From positions 248,001-312,000 of the forward strand of contig NZ_JAIMIC010000002.1 in NCBI RefSeq assembly GCF_019966545.1: DNA of 64,000 nt, read 5' to 3'. The translations under genes were made by a program, and so were the position numbers. This document shows, piece after piece, positions 17,840-27,826 of this stretch; within the stretch, counting starts at the first letter, position 1, and each line of letters begins with the position of its first letter. Source of the DNA: Heliomarina baculiformis. GTDB lineage: Bacteria > Pseudomonadota > Alphaproteobacteria > Rhodobacterales > Rhodobacteraceae. A model generated the notes under the pieces. That model was given only the letters and a program-made list of their open reading frames with translations, was not told the DNA's origin and did no database searches.

Positions 17840-18865
17840 ATGGCTCAACCGATCGTCATCGCGGGTGCGGGGTCGATCGGTTGCTTTGTCGGCGGCCTAC
17901 TTGCGGCATCGGGGCGAGACATCCGATTGCTGGCGAGACCCCATGTGATCGAAGAAATTCGGGTGCATGGTCTGCACCTGACCGGCTTTGACGGCATGTC
18001 CGTTAAGCAAAAGTCCATCGAGATGAGTGACGATCCGGCCGTGCTCGACGATGCCGGTGTGATCCTTGTGACGGTCAAGACGGGTGCTACCCGGACGATG
18101 GCGGAACAGATCGCGACCCATGCATCGCGCGACGCGGTCATCGTCAGCCTGCAGAACGGGCTCGATGCGATCGAGATCCTTCGCTCGGCCCTGCCGGGAT
18201 ATGATGTCCGGGCCGGTATGGTGCCGTTCAACGTTGTGCCGATGGGAGAGGGCCGGTTTCACAGGGCCAGCAGCGGGGACATCCTGATGGAAGCGGGACA
18301 GCCTGCGCTGGCACTTGGCGTACCCGGTCTGCCCGTGCGCGAAACCTCGCATCTAACAGGGTATCAATGGGGCAAGCTGCTGATAAACCTCGGCAACGCG
18401 CCCAATGCCCTCTCGGGGCTGACATTGGTCGAGCAACTGTCGGACCGTGACTGGCGTCACCTGCTCGCCGACCAGATGCGCGAAGCGCTGTCAGTTCTGA
18501 AGGCGGCGGGGATCCAGCCGCGTTCGATGACACCGCTGCCAGCCGCTTTGGTGCCAAGCGTGCTCGATCTGCCGACCGTGCTTTTCCGGCGGATCGCGGC
18601 AAAGATGCTGACCATCGATCCAAAGGCGCGCACCTCAATGTCCTATGACCTTATGTCGGGCCGCCGCAGTGAAATCGGTGCCTTTCAGGGACGGATCGTC
18701 ACGATGGGGGAGCGGCTGGGGATTCCGACGCCGCTGAACCGGACGATGCAAAGACTTGTGCTGCAGACGGAAGACAAGGGGGCCGGATTACCCGGCTTGA
18801 CCGTGGAAGAGATACGCCGCTCAGCCAAGGAACAGGTTGATCACCGAGTAGACGAGGCTCGATAG
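17840..18865 (+). CDS. 2-dehydropantoate 2-reductase (PanE/ApbA family)
   Basis: A 341-residue NADP-binding protein of the ketopantoate reductase family. The Rossmann motif is GAGSIGCFVGGLLAASG near residues 9-25. The region VILVTVKTGATRTMAEQIA and SLQNGLDAIEIL with Asn-Gly are typical, and the C-terminal helical domain carries GKLLINLGNAPNALSGLT, including the catalytic Lys-Asn pair. The family makes pantoate for coenzyme A, but many genomes carry paralogues acting on other 2-oxoacids, so panE is not asserted. The 3' end overlaps the convergent phosphate-carrier gene by 45 bases. Confidence 0.82.
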   Translation: MAQPIVIAGAGSIGCFVGGLLAASGRDIRLLARPHVIEEIRVHGLHLTGFDGMSVKQKSIEMSDDPAVLDDAGVILVTVKTGATRTMAEQIATHASRDAVIVSLQNGLDAIEILRSALPGYDVRAGMVPFNVVPMGEGRFHRASSGDILMEAGQPALALGVPGLPVRETSHLTGYQWGKLLINLGNAPNALSGLTLVEQLSDRDWRHLLADQMREALSVLKAAGIQPRSMTPLPAALVPSVLDLPTVLFRRIAAKMLTIDPKARTSMSYDLMSGRRSEIGAFQGRIVTMGERLGIPTPLNRTMQRLVLQTEDKGAGLPGLTVEEIRRSAKEQVDHRVDEAR

Positions 18866-20350
18866 CAGAGCCGAGGCGGGCACCGTGATGACCCATGCCG
18901 CGATCACGGTCAGGAAATGCGAACGCCGGACCAGCTTGCGGCGGCGGCGTTCGACCGAGGCGATGGTCTGATCCTGTGCCAGACCTCCCCGGGTCTTTCT
19001 GAAACGCCGCGCCATGTACCATTCGCGGAAAAAGCCCACGCCGAAGATGCCGCCAACGGCGACATGGGTCGAACTGACCGGCAGCCCGAAGGAACTGGCG
19101 AGGATGACTGTCATCGCCGAACTCAGGACGACGCAGAAGGCGCGCATCGGGTTCAGCTTGGTGATCTGGTCGCCGACGACACTGATCAGCCTTGGCCCGA
19201 AGAGTAGAAGACCAAAGGAAATCCCCAGCGCGCCGATCAGGATGACCCATTGCGGGATCTCGATTGCACCGCCGATAGGCCCGTTCTGAACCGTATGCGC
19301 GATGGCAGCGACCGGGCCGACCGCATTCGCCACGTCATTCGCCCCATGGGCAAAGCTGAGCATCGCCGCCGCGATCATCAGCGGAAGCCGGAACAGGATC
19401 TTGAGCGACTTGTTGCGGTTCTCCATTTCTTCGGACTGGTGCCGGATAAAGGGGCGCGAGAGGGCCCAGAGCACCCCGCCGAGCGCGATACCGATCAGCA
19501 AGCCGTTTTGCAGCGAGATACTGACCACCTTGCTCAGCCCGAAAGAGGCGAGATAGGTGGCGAAAGCGCCGGTGATCAGCCCGACAAGGATCGGGACCCA
19601 GAACCGGGCAGCGGCAATCTTGTCGTCGCGGTAGATGACCCGGGACTTGATCAGGGCTAGAAAGCAGGCAGCGACAATCCCACCGAGGATCGGCGCCACG
19701 AGCCACCCGGCGGCGATGCTGAGCACGGTGGACCAGTTGACCGCAGATAAACCCAGCGCCGCTACACCTGCGCCAAGGACTGCGCCAATGATTGAATGCG
19801 TCGTGGAAACCGGTGCGCCTACCCAGGTCGAGACATTGATCCACAAGGCGGCGCCGATCAGCGAGGCCAGCATTGCCCAGATGACATGCTCGGGGTCGGC
19901 CACATTGGGCGCATGGATGATATCCTGCGAGATCGTCGTGATGACATGCCCGCCCGCCAGCAGTGCACCGGCGCTTTCACAGATGGCGGCAATGATCAGC
20001 GCGCCTCCAAGGGTGATGACACGGGCGCCCACGGCGGGACCCATGTTGTTTGCCACGTCGTTGGCGCCGATATTGATCGCAAGATAGGCCCCGAAGACCG
20101 ACGCGATGATCACCGCGAGACTATTGGCCGACTGTTCAAAGAATATTGCTGCCGCGACACCCGCAAGGATCAGGAAAACAAGCGCGATTCCCGTCCCGAC
20201 AAGCGGCCGGGCCACATAGGCCGTCGCAAGTTCGAGCTGACCGATCCTCTTGAGATCTTTATCGAGCGTTGTCCAATTGTTACCCAAGGGGCTCTGCGTC
20301 AAAACTATCCCCCGCTGGCCATGTCGTCCGGACACAGCATGCGTGATCAA
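18821..20350 (-). CDS. Inorganic phosphate transporter, Pit family
   Basis: A 509-residue inner-membrane carrier, probably for phosphate or metal phosphate with protons. The duplicated PHO4 signatures are both present: AINIGANDVANNMGPAVGAR in the first half and SFAHGANDVANAVGPVAAIA in the second. About eleven hydrophobic helices surround a charged cytoplasmic loop (RHQSEEMENRNKSLK). The ATG at 20350 is the only ATG start; a TTG at 20302 preceded by GGGGG is also plausible and would drop 16 unconserved residues. No DUF47 (PhoU-like) partner gene lies next to it, unlike many Pit loci. A Nudix gene lies 24 bases upstream on the same strand. Confidence 0.9.
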   Translation of the reverse strand: MITHAVSGRHGQRGIVLTQSPLGNNWTTLDKDLKRIGQLELATAYVARPLVGTGIALVFLILAGVAAAIFFEQSANSLAVIIASVFGAYLAINIGANDVANNMGPAVGARVITLGGALIIAAICESAGALLAGGHVITTISQDIIHAPNVADPEHVIWAMLASLIGAALWINVSTWVGAPVSTTHSIIGAVLGAGVAALGLSAVNWSTVLSIAAGWLVAPILGGIVAACFLALIKSRVIYRDDKIAAARFWVPILVGLITGAFATYLASFGLSKVVSISLQNGLLIGIALGGVLWALSRPFIRHQSEEMENRNKSLKILFRLPLMIAAAMLSFAHGANDVANAVGPVAAIAHTVQNGPIGGAIEIPQWVILIGALGISFGLLLFGPRLISVVGDQITKLNPMRAFCVVLSSAMTVILASSFGLPVSSTHVAVGGIFGVGFFREWYMARRFRKTRGGLAQDQTIASVERRRRKLVRRSHFLTVIAAWVITVPASALLSSLVYSVINLFLG

Positions 20351-20374
20351 TATGCAGGTTTCGTGATAGCTGTC

Positions 20375-20833
20375 TTAAAGTGTTTTTAGAAGAGCGCTTA
20401 ACTCGGGTTCATTAACCATTTCCGCTGCTTCACGTGGCCGCACCCAGACCCGTTCGCGCTCTTCGCACTCGGGGTATTCGTCTTCGAGATGCGAGACCTT
20501 GGCGAGGTAGACATAGGTGGTGACGGGGAGCATCAGACCCTCGTCCGTCTCCTTGATGTATTCATAGGTGCCAACCGGGCGCTTGTTGATCTGCGCGCTG
20601 ACGACGCCCGCCTCTTCCCATGCTTCCTGAAGCGCGGCACCGGATCCGGTTAACCCGTTGATTGGCCAGCCTTTCGGGATAATCCAGCGCCCGGTCCCCC
20701 GGCTTGTCACCAGCAGAACCTCGATGCCATTGCCGCTCTCGCGGTAACAAAGGGCCGCAACCTGTACCAGCTTCGGCCGAATGAACATCGGTCGAAGCAC
20801 GTCCTTCCACGCTTTCACAAGGGTACTTGTCAT
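20375..20833 (-). CDS. Nudix hydrolase
   Basis: A 152-residue Nudix-fold protein. The Nudix box region is IPKGWPINGLTGSGAALQEA followed by WEEAGV: the metal-binding E-A-W-E-E-A-G-V core is intact, but the first Glu of the classical box is replaced, as in diphosphoinositol-polyphosphate-phosphohydrolase-like family members. The likely substrates are nucleoside or inositol polyphosphates. I use the ATG at 20833 (MTSTLVKAWKDVL) because the upstream 23 codons are AT-rich and unlike coding sequence. It precedes the phosphate carrier on the same strand with a short gap, hinting at a shared phosphate theme. Confidence 0.87.
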   Translation of the reverse strand: MTSTLVKAWKDVLRPMFIRPKLVQVAALCYRESGNGIEVLLVTSRGTGRWIIPKGWPINGLTGSGAALQEAWEEAGVVSAQINKRPVGTYEYIKETDEGLMLPVTTYVYLAKVSHLEDEYPECEERERVWVRPREAAEMVNEPELSALLKTL

Positions 20834-21006
20834 GCCACTGACTGTCGCTACTCGAATTTTATGTTTTTTTTCTGAACTGGTGACCCAAAAAAAGTAAATC
20901 AAATCTGGTTATCAGTAACATAGGCTTCCGGTGCAAAAGTTCAATACTCCGGCCTTGAACCTCCGGCTCAAGGTCGTAAACCATGCGTCAACCAAGGAGT
21001 AAGCGA

Positions 21007-22413
21007 ATGAGCAAGGCGCAGATCGGGGTGTACGGGCTTGGCACGATGGGCAGCGCCCTTGCGCTGAACCTTGCGGAAAACGGGGTGCGGGTGGCCGTCG
21101 CCAACCGGGAAACGGAATGGCTCGCGCCTTTCATGGAAGAAGCAGGCCCGCTCGCATCGCAGATTACCCCGACCGAAACGCTGGCCGAGTTCGTGGCTGC
21201 CGTGGACGCGCCAAGGACGCTGTTGTTCATGATCCCGTCCGGTGCGCCCGTCGATGGGATGATCGCCGAGATCCGGCCTCTGCTCGAAGAGGGCGACACG
21301 ATCATCGACGGCGGCAACTCCGATTTCAACGACACCCGGCGGCGCTTTGACGATCTTGAGACAAGTGGGCTGCATTTTGTCGGCATGGGCGTCTCGGGCG
21401 GCGAAGAAGGCGCGCGGCATGGGCCATCCATGATGGTTGGCGGTTCCGATCACAGCTGGCAGCAACTGCGCCCGATGGTCAAAGCCATCGCGGCAAAATT
21501 CAACGGCGATCCCTGCGTGGCCCATGTCGGACCGGATGGCGCGGGTCATTTCGTAAAGACCGTGCATAACGGCATCGAATATGCCGATATGGAGATCATC
21601 GCCGAAATCTACGGATTGCTTCGTGACGGTGAGGGCTGGGATGCGGCCCGGATCGGGGCTCTGTTCGGTGACTGGAACGACGGACCGCTTGCGTCCTACC
21701 TTGTTGAGATAACGTCGGAAATCCTTGCGGCCGGTGATCCTGACACGGGTGTGCCCATGGTGGACATGATCCTCGACAGCGCCGGGCAAAAGGGAACCGG
21801 GCGCTGGACGGTGATCGAGGCGCTGAAGCTCGGGCATTCGGCAACGGTGATCGAAGCGGCAGTGGCCGCGCGCAGCTGGTCGGCCGATCCGGAGGCCCGG
21901 TTGCGGGCTGGTAGGATACTGGCCGGGCCGACCGAGACAGCCGAATTGCCGTCAACCGAAACACTGCGGGCGGCGTTCCTGGCGGCCCGGGTACTGGCCC
22001 ATGCGCAGGGGTTTGCGCTGCTGACAGCGGCCTCGAAGGAATTTGACTGGTCGCTTGACCTCGGCCGCATTGCCGAAATCTGGCGTGCAGGCTGCATCAT
22101 CAGATCGGCGCTGCTGGATGAACTTGCCGCCGCGCTGCGGGCCCACCCGGGCGAAAACCTCGCGCTTGCACCGGCAATGGCCGAACTGCTTGCCAAGTCG
22201 ATCGGGCCGCTGCGCGAGACCGTTGCGGCTGCCGCCTTGTCGGGCCTGCCGGTTCCGTCGCTCGCCTCGGCGCTGAACTGGTACGACTCGCTTCGCCGCG
22301 CACCCGGCACGGCCAACCTGATCCAGGCGCAGCGCGATTTCTTTGGCGCGCACGGGTTCGTCCGCACCGACCGTCCGGGCGCGACCCACGGGCCGTGGCA
22401 TCAAAAGGGCTAA
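21007..22413 (+). CDS. gnd: 6-phosphogluconate dehydrogenase, decarboxylating
   Basis: A 468-residue NADP-dependent enzyme of the oxidative pentose phosphate pathway, giving ribulose 5-phosphate and CO2. The coenzyme fold is GVYGLGTMGSALALNLAENG. The active site includes IIDGGNSDFNDTRRR, GMGVSGGEEGARHGPSMMVG (family signature) and GAGHFVKTVHNGIEYADME with the catalytic Lys and substrate-binding residues. The C-terminal helical domain ends normally. The ATG at 21007 has AAGGAGT six bases upstream; an ATG 24 bases earlier is rejected. Its product feeds rpiA, also in this window. It ends three bases before the convergent ATPase gene. Confidence 0.95.
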   Translation: MSKAQIGVYGLGTMGSALALNLAENGVRVAVANRETEWLAPFMEEAGPLASQITPTETLAEFVAAVDAPRTLLFMIPSGAPVDGMIAEIRPLLEEGDTIIDGGNSDFNDTRRRFDDLETSGLHFVGMGVSGGEEGARHGPSMMVGGSDHSWQQLRPMVKAIAAKFNGDPCVAHVGPDGAGHFVKTVHNGIEYADMEIIAEIYGLLRDGEGWDAARIGALFGDWNDGPLASYLVEITSEILAAGDPDTGVPMVDMILDSAGQKGTGRWTVIEALKLGHSATVIEAAVAARSWSADPEARLRAGRILAGPTETAELPSTETLRAAFLAARVLAHAQGFALLTAASKEFDWSLDLGRIAEIWRAGCIIRSALLDELAAALRAHPGENLALAPAMAELLAKSIGPLRETVAAAALSGLPVPSLASALNWYDSLRRAPGTANLIQAQRDFFGAHGFVRTDRPGATHGPWHQKG

Positions 22414-22416
22414 GGC

Positions 22417-23724
22417 TTATTTGACGATCTTCTCGTCCTTGACGAACATGTTGCCCCATGCGCGGTCGATCAACTCGGGGCTCATCTGGTATGGGATGCC
22501 CTCGAATTCGCAGATGGAGATCATCTGGTCGATCAGAAACACCGGCTGGTAATTCGCATAAATGTTGTCGATGGTCGGGTATTTCTTCTTGAGAAGATGT
22601 ACCAGCGCCGCCTCGTCGAGCGGCATACCCTTTTTGCGGGCCACCATTGCAAAGATCTTGAGAAAGTCTTCCTGGCTGGGGCCGTCGATCTTGATCTTGA
22701 AAAAGATCCGCCGCAGCGCGGCCTGGTCGAAGATCTCGTTCGGGTGGAAGTTGGTTGAAAAGATCACCAATGTGTCGAAAGGCACCTCGAACTTTTCACC
22801 GGATTGCAGGCCGAGGATGTCCTTGCTTTCTTCCAGCGGAACGATCCAGCGGTTGACCAGCGCCTGCGGCGGTTCTTCCTGACGGCCAAGGTCATCGACG
22901 ATAAAGATACCGCCGGTCGATTTCAGCTGTAGCGGGGCCTGATAGGTGCGGGCAGTCGGATTATAGACCAGATCCAGCATCTTGAGCGACAGTTCACCGC
23001 CCGTGACCACCGTGGGGCGTTCGCAGCAGACGTAGCGCTGGTCGAACCGTTTGGCACGGCGCAGGCTCGACATGTCTTCTTCGACCTCGTCCACGGCGGT
23101 GTGAACGATCGGGTCATAGACTGTGATCACCTGACCGGCATATTCGATTGCGCGCGGGACATAGACCCGGTCCCCCAGCGCGTCGCGAATACCGTTTGAA
23201 ATCGAGGATTTACCGTTGCCAGGCGGTCCGTACATCAGGATCGAACGACCGGCACTGACGGCGGGGCCAAGCTGGTCCAGCAGGGTGGGCGGCAGAACGA
23301 GGTGGCCCATCGCGTTAGTAAGCTGGCCCCGGGTGATCTGGATGTTGCGGATCGACTGGCGTTCGACCTGCTCGCTATAGACATCCAGCGGCACCGGCAT
23401 CGCGCCAAAATATTCCGACTGACCCAGCGCATCGAGCGCGCGGGCTTTGCCGGCGTCGGTCAGCTGGTAACCCATTTCGTTGCCGCTGTTGGCGTTCAGC
23501 GTGCCCATCGCCTCGAGCAGTTTCTGCTCGCGCGCCATGTCGACCAGTTCTTGCGTGATCTGCACCGGCAGACATATGGCAGCGGCGATTTCGCTGGTCG
23601 TATTTGTGTTCTTGCGGAAAATTGTCTTGAGCAGGATATCCCGCATCATCACCATTGGCAGCCGCATGCTCCTCAGGTCGCGCGGAGGAGGAGGGGCCAG
23701 GCTTTCCGTGTTCTGCATATTCAT
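22417..23724 (-). CDS. AAA ATPase linked to the Tad locus
   Basis: A 435-residue cytosolic ATPase. Walker A is ILMYGPPGNGKSSISNGI, Walker B is GGIFIVDDLGRQEEPPQAL, and a sensor-like VIFSTNFHPNEIFDQAALRR follows. The N-terminal part (TTSEIAAAICLPVQITQELV and LEAMGTLNANSGNEMGYQL) looks like a winged-helix module. The start is placed at 23724 (MNMQNTESLAPPPPRDL); 32 further in-frame codons upstream are unlike coding sequence. It is the last gene of the minus-strand Tad run, 141 bases after the prepilin peptidase. Similar ATPases accompany tad loci in alphaproteobacteria; their exact role is not established to my knowledge. Confidence 0.82.
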   Translation of the reverse strand: MNMQNTESLAPPPPRDLRSMRLPMVMMRDILLKTIFRKNTNTTSEIAAAICLPVQITQELVDMAREQKLLEAMGTLNANSGNEMGYQLTDAGKARALDALGQSEYFGAMPVPLDVYSEQVERQSIRNIQITRGQLTNAMGHLVLPPTLLDQLGPAVSAGRSILMYGPPGNGKSSISNGIRDALGDRVYVPRAIEYAGQVITVYDPIVHTAVDEVEEDMSSLRRAKRFDQRYVCCERPTVVTGGELSLKMLDLVYNPTARTYQAPLQLKSTGGIFIVDDLGRQEEPPQALVNRWIVPLEESKDILGLQSGEKFEVPFDTLVIFSTNFHPNEIFDQAALRRIFFKIKIDGPSQEDFLKIFAMVARKKGMPLDEAALVHLLKKKYPTIDNIYANYQPVFLIDQMISICEFEGIPYQMSPELIDRAWGNMFVKDEKIVK

Positions 23725-23865
23725 GGCTTGGGGAATCCGCTCTCTTGCTTTGCCCCGTGATCCCGTTTCTTGATGGTTTTTTTGTGTCGCGTTCGGGTCA
23801 TTTCGGCAGAATCCGGACAAGAATATTTTATCGGCAGAACCCGCCCGAGCATAGGCACGAAACCT

Positions 23866-24390
23866 TCACTGCCCGTAAATGGCGCCGAGAATAAGGTAGA
23901 TCGCCATCGTACCGCCCAGCGACAGGCCCATGGGGAATTTCCAGCCGACATTCCAGCTTTTCCAGCCGGGGGCGATACGTTTCAGGGGCGTGTATTTGAC
24001 CAGACGATGCGTCGCAAAAGCGGCCAGCAGGTTGGCGGCAAAGATCGCCAGAAGAAACCGAAGGTCGGCCCCTGCAACGAAAGGCGCGGCGGCAGCAGCA
24101 AACTTGGCATCTCCGGCACCGACGGCACCGCCCGCGTTAAGCATTACACCAAGGACAAGCACGGCAACCAGTTGCACCAGCCGCCAGCCATAGACCGGCA
24201 GCGGCAGCGCGACCAGCCCGACCACGAGGAAAATCGCGCCCAGCACCAGCACCGCCTGATTTGTGATCCGCATTTCGCGCAGATCGGTAAAGCAGACGTA
24301 AAGGCAGACGGGCAGGACAAAGGGCAGGAACCACCGGGCAGAATAGGCGGTAATCGCCATCTGCTCGGGCAGATACCAGCTCCCCTGCAT
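23866..24390 (-). CDS. cpaA: Prepilin peptidase, CpaA/TadV type
   Basis: A 174-residue inner-membrane aspartic peptidase that removes the leader from Flp prepilins. The two catalytic aspartates sit in CFTDLREMRI and GAGDAKFAAA, the short TadV/CpaA form without the N-terminal methylase domain of PilD. About six hydrophobic helices are visible. The ATG at 24390 lies five bases after the TPR gene's stop; a second ATG at 24360 (MAITAYSARWFLP) is an equally possible start. Its expected substrates are the three Flp pilins at the head of this locus. Confidence 0.85.
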   Translation of the reverse strand: MQGSWYLPEQMAITAYSARWFLPFVLPVCLYVCFTDLREMRITNQAVLVLGAIFLVVGLVALPLPVYGWRLVQLVAVLVLGVMLNAGGAVGAGDAKFAAAAAPFVAGADLRFLLAIFAANLLAAFATHRLVKYTPLKRIAPGWKSWNVGWKFPMGLSLGGTMAIYLILGAIYGQ

Positions 24391-24394
24391 CAAA

Positions 24395-25243
24395 TCAGGC
24401 GTTCTCGAGGGCCTGCAGAGAGCGGACCGCTTCGTCGAAGTGCTGCGGGTGCGTGTTGATCGCCTCGCGCAGCAGCGCCTTGCCGGTCTGGACATCGCCC
24501 TGTTTGACCGCCGAAAGCGCCATCGTGTGCAAAAGCTGCGCCCGCTCGGTCTGATCCATCGGAATCACCGGCAGCGTGTATTTGCGCTGCGCACCCCGCG
24601 CCAGAATGAGGTTGTTCTTGGCGGTGAAAAGCGACTGATCCTGCCGGATCGCTTCGCCAAAGAGACGCTCGGCCTCGGCATAGTCGCCGCGTGTCAGCTT
24701 GGAATAGCCCCAGTTGTTCAGAACGCCCGAGGGTGTGGTGGTCAGGCCCATCGCGGTTTCATAGAAACTGTCGGACTTGCCCCATTCCTTGTTCGCATCC
24801 GCCACCATCGCTTCGAGACGATAGCGCTGAAACGTCTCATGGGTTGGCGGCACGCTGTCGAGCGTCGCTTCGGCCTTGGCCCAGTCACCGTTGCGGATCA
24901 GCGCATCGGCCAGATTGACTTTGTCCTCGGAGGTCGCACCGGGCATGCTGGCCACCTTGGTCCATGCAGCAACGCCTTCGGTGTTGCGCTTTGCGCGGAT
25001 CAGCGACTTGGCCAGACCGCGTTGCAGGTCGATCCGATCGGGGGCGCTCTTGGTGGAGCGGGTGAAATATTGGACGGCTTCGTTCGGGTCGGCCACGGTC
25101 AGCATGACATCGTTGAGGTTGCTCTCGTCGACGACGTTCACATCCTGAAAGGCCCGTTCAACAGTTTCTTCGGCCTTTTCAGCGCAGGCGGATAGGGTCA
25201 GCGCGCCTGCAATCGCTGCTGGAATCAGAAAGACATGGCGCAT
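24395..25243 (-). CDS. tadD: TPR lipoprotein, TadD-like
   Basis: A 282-residue predicted lipoprotein. The signal HVFLIPAAIAGALTLSAC has its lipobox cysteine at residue 20. Tetratricopeptide repeats follow, for example AVQYFTRSTKSAPDRIDLQR, SEDKVNLADALIRNGDWAKA and GVLNNWGYSKLTRGDYAEAE. TadD-type lipoproteins support assembly of the secretin in the outer membrane. It lies between the second TPR lipoprotein and the prepilin peptidase with tight spacing, so it belongs to the same transcript. Confidence 0.85.
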   Translation of the reverse strand: MRHVFLIPAAIAGALTLSACAEKAEETVERAFQDVNVVDESNLNDVMLTVADPNEAVQYFTRSTKSAPDRIDLQRGLAKSLIRAKRNTEGVAAWTKVASMPGATSEDKVNLADALIRNGDWAKAEATLDSVPPTHETFQRYRLEAMVADANKEWGKSDSFYETAMGLTTTPSGVLNNWGYSKLTRGDYAEAERLFGEAIRQDQSLFTAKNNLILARGAQRKYTLPVIPMDQTERAQLLHTMALSAVKQGDVQTGKALLREAINTHPQHFDEAVRSLQALENA

Positions 25244-25273
25244 TTTTGCGTCCTTTACTGCTGTGCCTCAGTG

Positions 25274-25861
25274 CTAGTTCTTACGCAGCAGAAAGTCGCC
25301 TTCGCCCCGTTGAACCAGTTTAAAGTCTTCGTTTTGTGTCTCAGTATGACCGGAAACTTCTGTTTTTGCGAGTGCTAAGCGCAAATTATCCCGGATTGAG
25401 TCACTTTGGCCATTGTCCAGCGCGTAGGCTTTGCGAAACACCTGTTCGGCCTCGGCGGTCTCGCCCTTTTCCATCAGCACGACACCAAGGTTGTTCCATG
25501 CTTCCGGCCAGTCGGGGGCCTCCTTTACCGAACGGCGCATCAATTCCTCGGCCTGTCCAAGACGGCCGAGACCAAGATTTGCGGCGCCGAAACCGCTAAG
25601 AATTTCCGGTGTCATGCCCTGTTCAAGCGCGGCGCGTGTAAACGCATCGAGCGCAAGCTCATACTGGCCTGCGCTGATCAGCCGGTTGCCGACCTCGACC
25701 CCGTCCACAGCCTCGCCTTTCGGGTCGGTGCCGGGAGCATAGGGAGATTCTTCGGGTAATTCGATCCTTTCGGGTCCGCAGGCCGCCACCACTGCCACAA
25801 GGATGGTGCCTGCAAGGATTGCCCGGATCGGTGTGCTGCTCATCACACCTGTGACTTTCAT
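25274..25861 (-). CDS. Second TPR lipoprotein of the Tad locus
   Basis: A 195-residue predicted lipoprotein with signal RAILAGTILVAVVAAC (cysteine about residue 28). Two or three TPR units follow: RLISAGQYELALDAFTRAAL, SGFGAANLGLGRLGQAEELM and AWNNLGVVLMEKGETAEAEQ. It begins one base after the tadC stop and precedes the longer TPR gene by 30 bases. It is also TadD-like; the two may act together or on different partners. Confidence 0.83.
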   Translation of the reverse strand: MKVTGVMSSTPIRAILAGTILVAVVAACGPERIELPEESPYAPGTDPKGEAVDGVEVGNRLISAGQYELALDAFTRAALEQGMTPEILSGFGAANLGLGRLGQAEELMRRSVKEAPDWPEAWNNLGVVLMEKGETAEAEQVFRKAYALDNGQSDSIRDNLRLALAKTEVSGHTETQNEDFKLVQRGEGDFLLRKN

Positions 25862-25862
25862 T

Positions 25863-26846
25863 TTAGTTGCCGCTCATTGCGCCCAGATTTGCAATGCCGT
25901 TCGCCGAAGGACCAACAAGGATGATCAACAGTGGCGGCACTGTCAGCCCCATAGTGGCAAGGGTCATTTTGGTTGGCAACTTGTTTGCAGCTTCTTCGGC
26001 GCGCATCACGCGCTTGTCACGCATTTCACCGGCAAAGACCCGCAGCGCGTCCGAGATCGAGGTACCAAAGCTGGCCGACTGGATCAGCACCGTGACGAAA
26101 GAGGACACATCCTGCACGCCGCAACGCTCACCCATGTCGCGCAGCACGCTGGCCTTGTCCTTGCCCGCTTTCATCTCTTGCGAAACAACCTCGAATTCCT
26201 GCGCCAGCGCCGGGTAGGAGGCCGTCAGCTCGCGCGAGACGCGCACGATGGCCTGATCGAGCGACTGACCCGCCTCGACGCAGACCAGCAGCATGTCGAG
26301 CGCATCGGGAAAGCCGCGCGTGATCGCTTCCTTGCGTTCTTCGACACGCCGGGTGACCCAGTATTTCGGCAGGTAATATCCGACACCGCCGGGCCCGATG
26401 ATATACATCACCATTTGTTGCGAGCTGAATTCCTGATCGGCGTTCAGCACCGTCACGTAGACGACGCCAAGGATCAACCCGATCACGCCAAGCAGGAATT
26501 GGGCAAAGTGAAAGACACGCACCGCGTCGCGTGACTGGTATCCGGCCTGACGCAGCTTGAGCTGCATCGCTGAAAGCTCGGCCACGTCCTGCGGTTCAAG
26601 GAAGGTGGCGAATTTCTGAAGCTGTTCGTTGCGCGCGCCCTGACGCAGCCGTTCCTTCTGCGGTTTGGAACTTTCGGTCTCGTTCATGCTCCGCTTGAGT
26701 TTTTTGAGCGGATCTTCGGGCTGGTTCAGCATCATCGCGAAAACCAGCAGGATCATGATGACGCCGACGCCACCCATTGCGATGATCGGGCCAAAGGGCC
26801 CCAGCGTGCCGGTCAGCATCTCGTTTATGCCAAGCAGGAAATCCAT
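25863..26846 (-). CDS. tadC: Tad inner-membrane platform protein TadC
   Basis: A 327-residue GspF/T2SF-family membrane protein that forms the inner-membrane platform of the Flp pilus with TadB. There is an N-terminal membrane helix (GPIIAMGGVGVIMILLVFAM), a charged cytoplasmic part (LKKLKRSMNETESSKPQKER), and the T2SF domain with LLVCVEAGQSLDQAIVRVSR followed by C-terminal hydrophobic segments. It starts 12 bases after tadB ends. Confidence 0.92.
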   Translation of the reverse strand: MDFLLGINEMLTGTLGPFGPIIAMGGVGVIMILLVFAMMLNQPEDPLKKLKRSMNETESSKPQKERLRQGARNEQLQKFATFLEPQDVAELSAMQLKLRQAGYQSRDAVRVFHFAQFLLGVIGLILGVVYVTVLNADQEFSSQQMVMYIIGPGGVGYYLPKYWVTRRVEERKEAITRGFPDALDMLLVCVEAGQSLDQAIVRVSRELTASYPALAQEFEVVSQEMKAGKDKASVLRDMGERCGVQDVSSFVTVLIQSASFGTSISDALRVFAGEMRDKRVMRAEEAANKLPTKMTLATMGLTVPPLLIILVGPSANGIANLGAMSGN

Positions 26847-26858
26847 GGGCGGGGCTCC

Positions 26859-27826
26859 TTACACCTTGATGTTGGTCAGAACGCGCATGACGACGAGGTT
26901 CAGGCTAAGCAGGATACCGACGACGAAACAGGCGGGAATGAAATAGGGGTGGTCCATTACGTCGTCGTAATAGCCGGGGTCGTTGACCATGATCAGTGCG
27001 AGACAGACAAGCGGGAAACCGGACAGGAATTTGCCTGACCATTTCGCCTCGGCGGTGATCGCCTTGACGCGCCGGAACAGGCGGAAACGGGCGCGGATCA
27101 CCTTGGCCAGACCGGCGAGGATCTCGGCGAGGTTACCGCCCGATTGCTGCTGGATCGTCACCGCGACGGCGAGAAAGCGCAAATCCTGCATGTCGAGCCG
27201 TTCGGCCATTTCCTTGAGCGCATCGCCCACGTCGCGCCCATAGGCGGTCTCATCGGCGATGATGCCGAACTCGGTGGCCAGCGGGTCCTGAATTTCCTTG
27301 GAAACGATTGTAATCGCCGAGGAAAACGGGTGCCCCACACGCAGGCTTCGCACCATCAGTTCCACCGCATCGGGAAGCTGTTCCTCGATCATCATCATGC
27401 GCTTCTTGGCCTTGTTGTTGACCCAGAAGAACACGCCGCCGACGCCGATACCGACCGAGGCGAGGATCCGCACGGGAACCTCGGTCTGCGTACCGATCGT
27501 CAGGCCCATAAAGGCAAAAAGCGCGACGCCGACCATGATGAGCACAAGCTGTCGCGGTGTAAAGGCAATCGCCGCCTTCTGCGCCCTGTCCGCCAGCAGC
27601 GAATAGAGCGGAATGGACCGCGACTTCATGTGCTGCTGCATTTCCTTGCGCAGCTGTTCCAGCACCTTTTCGCGCCCGGTGCCCTTGTCGAGCATTTCCA
27701 GGCGTCGGTTCACACGGCTGTTGAGGCTGATCGATTTGCCGAAGGCGACGAGGTAGAGGCCTTCGACCAGCGCGAGGACGCCGACGAAAATCAGCCCGTA
27801 AATGATCGGTTCTGCGGTGATCTGCA